This document shows positions 49,214 through 54,156 of a DNA stretch of 54,156 nt, piece after piece. The stretch is taken from NCBI GenBank assembly GCA_002841295.1, contig PHEU01000020.1, positions 1 through 54,156 on the forward strand. Direction: 5' to 3'. Position numbers and translations under genes: made by a program. The stretch comes from Actinobacteria bacterium HGW-Actinobacteria-6 (GTDB lineage: Bacteria; Actinomycetota; Coriobacteriia; Anaerosomatales; Anaerosomataceae). The notes under the pieces are model-generated. The model was not told where the DNA came from. It did no database searches and saw only the letters and a program-made list of their open reading frames with translations. Within the stretch, counting starts at the first letter, position 1, and each line of letters starts with the position of its first letter.

Positions 49214-50977
49214 ATGAACGGCAAACGACGGCCGCAGCGCTCCAAGCGCTATGTGCTGCTGCTTGCCCTATTCGTGCTCCTGATGTTGGGTGTTGGCGTC
49301 CGACTCGTCCATTTGCAGGTTGTCGCCGGTCCGGCATACGCCTCCATGGCGTATGACCAGAGGAATCGCGAGATGGATGTGCCGGCTCGTCGTGGCTCCA
49401 TCTACGATCGCGAGGGTGAGCCGCTTGCGGTGAGCATGGAAGCACGCGATGTCTATGCCGTTCCGGCTCTTGTGGTAGACAAAGAGAGCGCGGCCAAGGC
49501 GATCGCGGGCGTGCTCGGTGGAGTGGAGAAGGATTATCTCGCGAAGTTGAAGAAGGATGCGTCCTTCGTCTATCTTGCGCGCAAGGTCGAGGTTGAGAAG
49601 GCTGATGCCATCAAGCAACTCGACCTGGCCGGTATCGGGTTCCAGGATGATGCGCGTCGCGTGTATCCCTCGAACGAGCTTGCCTGTCAGATACTCGGCT
49701 TCGTTGGTGTTGATGATGTGGGTCTGGCGGGTCTCGAAAAGTACTACGACGAGATCCTAGCCGGGATGCCGGGCAAAGTGATTGCCGAGAAGGGCACACA
49801 CGGAATTCCGATCCCTGGTGGAGTCTCGGTCCAAGAGGACGCGGTAGACGGCGAGAACATCGTGCTCACCGTCGACAAGGATATCCAGTATCAGGCGCAT
49901 GTGGAGCTCCAGGCTGCAGTTGAGAAGTGGGGCGCCAAGGGAGGCTCCGTGCTCATCATGGACCCGTCGACCGGCGCCATCCTTGCCATGGCATCCACTC
50001 CGACCTTCGACCCTAACAAGTTCGCGCAGGCTGACGAACAAGCGTTCCGAAATCGACCGATCGCCGATACATATGAGCCCGGCTCCACCATCAAGTCGCT
50101 TACGGCTGCCGCAGTCATCGAAGAGGGACTGTTCAAGCCTACAAGCATGTTCAAGCTTCCGCCGACGCTCAAGATCGGTGGGCGGACCATCCATGAGTCA
50201 CACCCCAGAGGCACTGTCGAGTGGTCCCTTACCGACATAGTCACGAACTCCTCGAACGTTGGCGCTGTCAAACTGGGCATCGCACTCGGAGAGGACCGTC
50301 TCTACAGCTACTTCGCGCAGTTTGGGCTGACTGAGAAGAGCGGTGTGGATTTCCCCGGGGAGGCCACGGGCTGGTTGCCGCCGCCCTCGCAGTGGTCGGC
50401 TTCGTCAATCGGCACGATCCCGTTCGGGCAAGGCATCAGCGTGACGCCGTTGCAGCTTGCACGAGCGCTCGGAGCGATAGCAAACGGCGGCGAGCTTGTT
50501 ACCCCGCATTTTCTAGAGTCGCTGCCTGACTCTCCCGAGACGACGCTCATATGGCCAAAGAAACGAGCGATCTCCGAGAAGACCGCCGAGGAGATGCGGG
50601 TGGTTCTTGGGGCGGTAGTCGACGAGGGAACGGGCGCTGAAGCCCGCGTGAGCGGCTACACGGTCGCCGGGAAGACTGGGACAGCCCAGAAGGCGCGAAC
50701 CGACGGCAAGGCCGGATACGCGGCAGGTAAGTACATAGGGTCATTCTCGGGATTCTTGCCTGTCAACGATCCAGCTGTACTCATCATCGTCACGATCGAC
50801 GAGCCCTCGAACTCGATCTACGGCGGCACCGTGGCCGCTCCAACGTTCTCCAGGCTGGCGGCGTATTGCATGGAGCACCTGAAGATTCCTCCGGCTCAGA
50901 AGAAGTCAGCTTCACAGGATGCGTCAAAGACAGCTAGTGGCGCGGTAACGGACGAGTCACAAAGCGACGGGAACTGA
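49214..50977 (+). CDS. ftsI: Penicillin-binding protein FtsI (class B transpeptidase)
   Basis: FtsI cross-links septal peptidoglycan. The 587-residue protein has one N-terminal transmembrane helix (about 13-33), a dimerisation domain starting MDVPARRGSIYDREGEPLAV, and a transpeptidase domain with the serine motif STIK near 291, SSN near 345, and KTGTAQ near 487. There is no C-terminal PASTA domain. ATG 49214 has GGGAGG five bases before it and is preferred over GTG 49178, which overlaps the FtsL-like stop but has no ribosome site. The C-terminal tail is Ser/Ala/Thr-rich. Confidence 0.95.
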   Translation: MNGKRRPQRSKRYVLLLALFVLLMLGVGVRLVHLQVVAGPAYASMAYDQRNREMDVPARRGSIYDREGEPLAVSMEARDVYAVPALVVDKESAAKAIAGVLGGVEKDYLAKLKKDASFVYLARKVEVEKADAIKQLDLAGIGFQDDARRVYPSNELACQILGFVGVDDVGLAGLEKYYDEILAGMPGKVIAEKGTHGIPIPGGVSVQEDAVDGENIVLTVDKDIQYQAHVELQAAVEKWGAKGGSVLIMDPSTGAILAMASTPTFDPNKFAQADEQAFRNRPIADTYEPGSTIKSLTAAAVIEEGLFKPTSMFKLPPTLKIGGRTIHESHPRGTVEWSLTDIVTNSSNVGAVKLGIALGEDRLYSYFAQFGLTEKSGVDFPGEATGWLPPPSQWSASSIGTIPFGQGISVTPLQLARALGAIANGGELVTPHFLESLPDSPETTLIWPKKRAISEKTAEEMRVVLGAVVDEGTGAEARVSGYTVAGKTGTAQKARTDGKAGYAAGKYIGSFSGFLPVNDPAVLIIVTIDEPSNSIYGGTVAAPTFSRLAAYCMEHLKIPPAQKKSASQDASKTASGAVTDESQSDGN

Positions 50978-50997
50978 ACAGGAGAGAGGTACCGCTA

Positions 50998-51006
50998 TGC
51001 TAAAAT
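50998..51006 (+). promoter_or_regulatory. Extended -10 promoter before murE
   Basis: TGCTAAAAT is a good extended -10, 25 bases before the murE ATG, in the 53-base gap after ftsI. It suggests that murE and genes after it have a promoter of their own inside the cluster. Confidence 0.5.
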
Positions 51007-51030
51007 CGGTGCTCTCCCGAGCGGTAGGCG

Positions 51031-52485
51031 ATGATGAACAAAACGACGCTATCTGTGCTGCTCAATGACATAGAAACGACCTCAATGACGGGCGCTGAGA
51101 CGCCCGTCTCCGGTGTCGCGTACCGTGCCGACGCAGTGCGTCCCGGCGATGCCTTCTTCTGCATTCCCGGGTTTCGCCACGACGGGCATGATTTCGCCAC
51201 TGATGCTGTGGATCGTGGCGCGTCGGCAGTAGTCTCAGAACGTCCAGTCAACGCGGGAGTGGCTGAGGCTATCGTTCCGAGCACGCGAGCCGCTTTGGCG
51301 CTGGCCGCTTCCAGGATTCATGGGTTTCCATCTCGGCACATCGGCGTCGTCGGAGTCACGGGAACGAATGGCAAAACGACGACCACATACCTGATCGACA
51401 GCATCATGCGCGCTGCAGGGCGTAGGACCGGAGTCATCGGCACGGTCGAGACACGCATAGCAGGAGAGCGTCAGGCGGCGTCGCGGACGACACCTGAGTC
51501 AGCTGACTTGCAGGCGCTCTTCGCTCAAATGCGGGACGCGGGTGTAACAGGCGTAGCGATGGAGGTTTCCAGCCACGCCATCGATCTCCACCGGGTCGAT
51601 GGCACGCGCTTCTCTGTCGCTGCTTTCACGAACCTCACGCAGGACCACCTTGATTACCATCACACCCTCGAGGAGTACTGGTCCGTCAAGCGGCGTCTGT
51701 TCACTGAACTCGACGTCGCCGAGCGGGTTCTCAATATCGATGACCCCGCAGGCGCTGAGCTCGCCTCGATGTTTCCGTCTGCCATAACCGTCGGTCGTTC
51801 CGAGTCAGCGCTGGTGCGGGCCGAGAGCGAAGATCCCGGTCCGATTTCGACCCGGTTCACGCTTGTCATTCGCGGCGAGGCGTGGCCCATGCTTCTGCCG
51901 CTGGCAGGCGCGTATAACGTTGAGAACGCGCTTGTTGCCGCAGGTTCGGCGTTGGGTCTGGGTATTTCGGTCGAAGATATCGTTTCCGGGCTTGAGAACG
52001 CTCCTCAGGTTCCGGGACGCCTTGAGCGTATTGATGAAGGGCAGTCTTTCGCTGTGCTCGTTGACTATGCACACACGCCCGATTCGCTCACAAAGGCGCT
52101 CGCTGCCGTGAAGTCGGTGACGCCCGGGCGGGTTATCGTCGTGTTTGGCTGCGGAGGGGACAGGGATCCAGACAAGCGATCGCTGATGGGTGCCGCCGCC
52201 GCAGTGGGTGCGGATGACGTCATCATCACGAGTGATAATCCGAGGAGCGAGGATCCGGTTGGCATCATCTTGCAGGTTGAAGACGGGGTACGCGATGCCG
52301 GCGGCCGGTACACGGTAGAGGTCGATCGCCGCAGGGCTATCGCCAGTGCGGTGAGGATGGCCGGGGCTGGCGATGCCGTGCTGATCGCTGGAAAGGGTCA
52401 CGAGGATTATCAGATCTTCTCGGATCGTACTGTCCACTTCGATGATCGCGAAGTCGTGGCGGAGGAGTTGAGGTCGCTATGCTGA
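51031..52485 (+). CDS. murE: UDP-MurNAc-tripeptide synthetase (meso-DAP adding)
   Basis: MurE adds the third residue to the peptidoglycan stem peptide. The 484-residue protein has the three Mur-ligase domains, with P-loop GVTGTNGKTTTTYLID near 110, the AMEVSSHAIDLHRVDG motif, and C-terminal DNPRSEDP near 400. DNPR is the motif linked to meso-diaminopimelate. The ATG at 51031 is followed by a second ATG; the ribosome site is weak. It overlaps murF by seven bases. Confidence 0.96.
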   Translation: MMNKTTLSVLLNDIETTSMTGAETPVSGVAYRADAVRPGDAFFCIPGFRHDGHDFATDAVDRGASAVVSERPVNAGVAEAIVPSTRAALALAASRIHGFPSRHIGVVGVTGTNGKTTTTYLIDSIMRAAGRRTGVIGTVETRIAGERQAASRTTPESADLQALFAQMRDAGVTGVAMEVSSHAIDLHRVDGTRFSVAAFTNLTQDHLDYHHTLEEYWSVKRRLFTELDVAERVLNIDDPAGAELASMFPSAITVGRSESALVRAESEDPGPISTRFTLVIRGEAWPMLLPLAGAYNVENALVAAGSALGLGISVEDIVSGLENAPQVPGRLERIDEGQSFAVLVDYAHTPDSLTKALAAVKSVTPGRVIVVFGCGGDRDPDKRSLMGAAAAVGADDVIITSDNPRSEDPVGIILQVEDGVRDAGGRYTVEVDRRRAIASAVRMAGAGDAVLIAGKGHEDYQIFSDRTVHFDDREVVAEELRSLC

Positions 52486-53891
52486 CACTCTCGGTCAAGA
52501 GGCTGATAGAGGTCGTCGGAGGCAAGTTGCTCACCGGTGATGAGAACACGATGGTCAACGGGCTTGCCATAGATTCGCGAGACGTAGGCCCGGGCGCTGC
52601 TTTCGTCGCGTTCGCCGGTGAGCACGTTGACGGACATGAGTTTGTTGCTCAGGTACTCTCCGCCGGAGCTCGGGCGATCATCGTAACCAAGGACGACGAG
52701 ACCATCCGAGAGACGATTGCACACTCGCGTCGACATGATGTTGCCCTCGTCCTGGTCGATGATGCAACAGCCGCCGTGCAGGAGCTTGCTGCGTATCACC
52801 GTGAGCGCCTGATGTGTCCCGTGATCGGCGTGACCGGTTCAACGGGTAAGACGACGACTAAGGACTTCCTGCGCTCTGTCCTCGGCATGAAGATGCGTGT
52901 TGTTGCGACCGAGGCAAACATGAACAATGAGCTTGGCGTTCCGCTGACGATCATGCGGGCCGGTGCGGATACGGGTGTTCTCGTCGTCGAGATGGCGATG
53001 CGGGGTGCCGGTCAAATAGCCCGACTTACTGAAATCGCCCGACCGACTGCCGGTCTTGTGACGAACGTCGGCGTGAGCCACATCGAGATACTCGGCAGCG
53101 AGGAAGCAATCGCCTCGGCAAAGGGCGAGCTGGTTGAAGCCATACCTCAGTCGGGCAGGGTCTTCTTGAACGGTGACGACGCATGGTCGGCCACGCTCTT
53201 TGACCGTACAGGCGCAGCGATCACCACGTATGGCCTCGCCGAGACGTGCGATGTTCGTGCGACTGAAGTGACGCTTTCTGAGACAGGGACACCGGTATTC
53301 AAGCTCTGCACTGAACAGGGCAGTGCACGCGTTGAGCTGCCCATACCGGGTCGGCACAATGTCTACAATGCACTTTCGGCTGCGGCTGTGAGTCTCTACC
53401 TCGAGGTTAGTCTTGAAGATGTCGTTCGCGGTTTAGAGCAGGCGACGTTCACCGCAATGCGGATGGAAGTGTTCCAAACCGCCACGCGCGTGACCGTCGT
53501 GAATGATGCATACAACGCCAACCCCACGTCGATGCGTGCTGCGCTCGATGCGCTCGTCGATCTTCCCGCTGAAGGCAGGCGAATTGCGGTACTCGGTGAC
53601 ATGGCCGAGCTTGGCTCGCTTGAGGAGCTCGCTCATTTCCGGATGGGGGAGTATGCCGCGAGTTTGCGACTTGATGCCCTTGTGACGGTTGGGCCCCGTG
53701 CGAAGCGAATCGCGGACGGTGCGCTGGCGGTTGGCATGGTTGCTGAGGCAGTTCGTCCCTGCCTCAGTGCTGATGAAGCGAGTGAGGTACTGGATGATCT
53801 CCTCCAGCCCGGCGATGTGGTGCTCGTGAAGGCATCCCGGGTCATGGGGCTGGAGCGCGTCGTAGATGGGATAACTAACCCTCATGTTTAG
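52479..53891 (+). CDS. murF: UDP-MurNAc-pentapeptide synthetase
   Basis: MurF adds D-Ala-D-Ala to the stem peptide. The 470-residue protein has the N-terminal substrate domain with AIDSRDVGPGAAFVAF, P-loop GVTGSTGKTTTKDFL near 120, NMNNELGVPLTIMR, and the C-terminal NDAYNANPTSMRAALD. The start overlaps murE and the end overlaps mraY by eight bases, so the three are coupled. Confidence 0.96.
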   Translation: MLTLSVKRLIEVVGGKLLTGDENTMVNGLAIDSRDVGPGAAFVAFAGEHVDGHEFVAQVLSAGARAIIVTKDDETIRETIAHSRRHDVALVLVDDATAAVQELAAYHRERLMCPVIGVTGSTGKTTTKDFLRSVLGMKMRVVATEANMNNELGVPLTIMRAGADTGVLVVEMAMRGAGQIARLTEIARPTAGLVTNVGVSHIEILGSEEAIASAKGELVEAIPQSGRVFLNGDDAWSATLFDRTGAAITTYGLAETCDVRATEVTLSETGTPVFKLCTEQGSARVELPIPGRHNVYNALSAAAVSLYLEVSLEDVVRGLEQATFTAMRMEVFQTATRVTVVNDAYNANPTSMRAALDALVDLPAEGRRIAVLGDMAELGSLEELAHFRMGEYAASLRLDALVTVGPRAKRIADGALAVGMVAEAVRPCLSADEASEVLDDLLQPGDVVLVKASRVMGLERVVDGITNPHV

Positions 53892-54156
53892 CCTTATACC
53901 TGCAATAGCTCAGTATCCTACGTACCAGGTGTTCCTGGCCGCGGTGCTTGCTCTTGTGCTCTCGGGGGCGCTGTTTCCGTTCTGGATTCGGTTGCTGCGT
54001 TATCGCAACATCGGACAGCAAGTGCGTGCTGACGGGCCGCAGGGCCATTTGGTGAAGCAGGGAACGCCCACCATGGGTGGCGTTCTGATACTGATCGTTG
54101 TCGGTGTGGTCTACCTGAGTGGTGGTGTGGTCGGCAAGCGAGGCATCATCGTCCTG
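53884..54156 (+). CDS. mraY: Phospho-MurNAc-pentapeptide-transferase MraY (5' part)
   Basis: MraY makes lipid I from UDP-MurNAc-pentapeptide and undecaprenyl phosphate. The 91 visible codons show the first transmembrane helix (about 15-35), the QQVRADGPQGHLVKQGTPTM opening motif with its GG continuation, and the start of the second helix. The gene runs past the window edge. It completes the order mraZ-rsmH-ftsL-ftsI-murE-murF-mraY. Confidence 0.95.
   Translation, partial: MFSLIPAIAQYPTYQVFLAAVLALVLSGALFPFWIRLLRYRNIGQQVRADGPQGHLVKQGTPTMGGVLILIVVGVVYLSGGVVGKRGIIVL

Overview
The window reads as a gene-dense chromosomal segment (roughly 60% GC by eye) from a Gram-positive bacterium of the Actinomycetota, most likely a deep, anaerobic lineage such as the Coriobacteriia. 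This placement is inferred from gene order. The run tlyA-nadK-recN-steA-steB ... pyrG ... xerD is the order known from Mycobacterium and Corynebacterium, while accC-asp23-nusB-xseB-dxs-tlyA-recN resembles Bacillota. MurE carries the DNPR motif of meso-diaminopimelate ligases. The type IV pilus cluster has no secretin gene, as in monoderms. No rRNA, tRNA, CRISPR array, insertion sequence or prophage was seen.

Region 1 (1-13.3 kb): the end of an unknown protein with a Glu-Pro repeat, then a full type IV pilus locus: PilB, PilT and PilC motors and platform, a major pilin, prepilin peptidase, three minor-pilin or pseudopilin-like proteins (one carrying apparent FN3 and Ig-like domains), and PilM, PilN, PilO plus a PilP-like protein. 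Region 2 (13.3-18.2 kb): a shikimate operon (aroC, fused aroK-aroB, aroQ) continuing into an M24 peptidase and elongation factor P. Region 3 (18.2-28 kb): a biotin carboxylase locus (a carboxyltransferase fused to a biotin carrier, then biotin carboxylase) followed by asp23, nusB, xseB, dxs, tlyA, nadK and recN.

Region 4 (28-38 kb): a cell-envelope block with SteA, SteB, a GT2 glycosyltransferase and MurJ on the minus strand, an unfamiliar polytopic lipoprotein, a second MraY/WecA-type phosphotransferase, then pyrG and a DUF3866-like gene that appears broken by a frameshift. Region 5 (38-46.9 kb): alanine dehydrogenase, XerD-like recombinase, a BmpA-type nucleoside ABC transporter, and several small membrane proteins plus a DUF4349-type lipoprotein on the minus strand. 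Region 6 (46.9-54.2 kb): the start of the division and cell-wall cluster: mraZ with its own operator array, rsmH, an FtsL-like protein, ftsI, murE, murF and the first part of mraY.

The most interesting observations are: (i) a strong internal ribosome binding site and in-frame GTG at 19707 inside the carboxyltransferase/biotin-carrier gene, placed exactly where a free AccB would begin, so one gene may supply both pyruvate carboxylase and acetyl-CoA carboxylase; (ii) 10-bp-phased MraZ-type boxes over the mraZ promoter; (iii) a probable leaderless xerD transcript whose promoter abuts a strong terminator; (iv) a murJ gene whose best start is a non-AUG codon; (v) the envelope block that pairs a second lipid-phosphosugar transferase with a flippase and an unknown membrane lipoprotein; and (vi) recurring extended -10 promoters (TGnTAnnnT) at operon heads.
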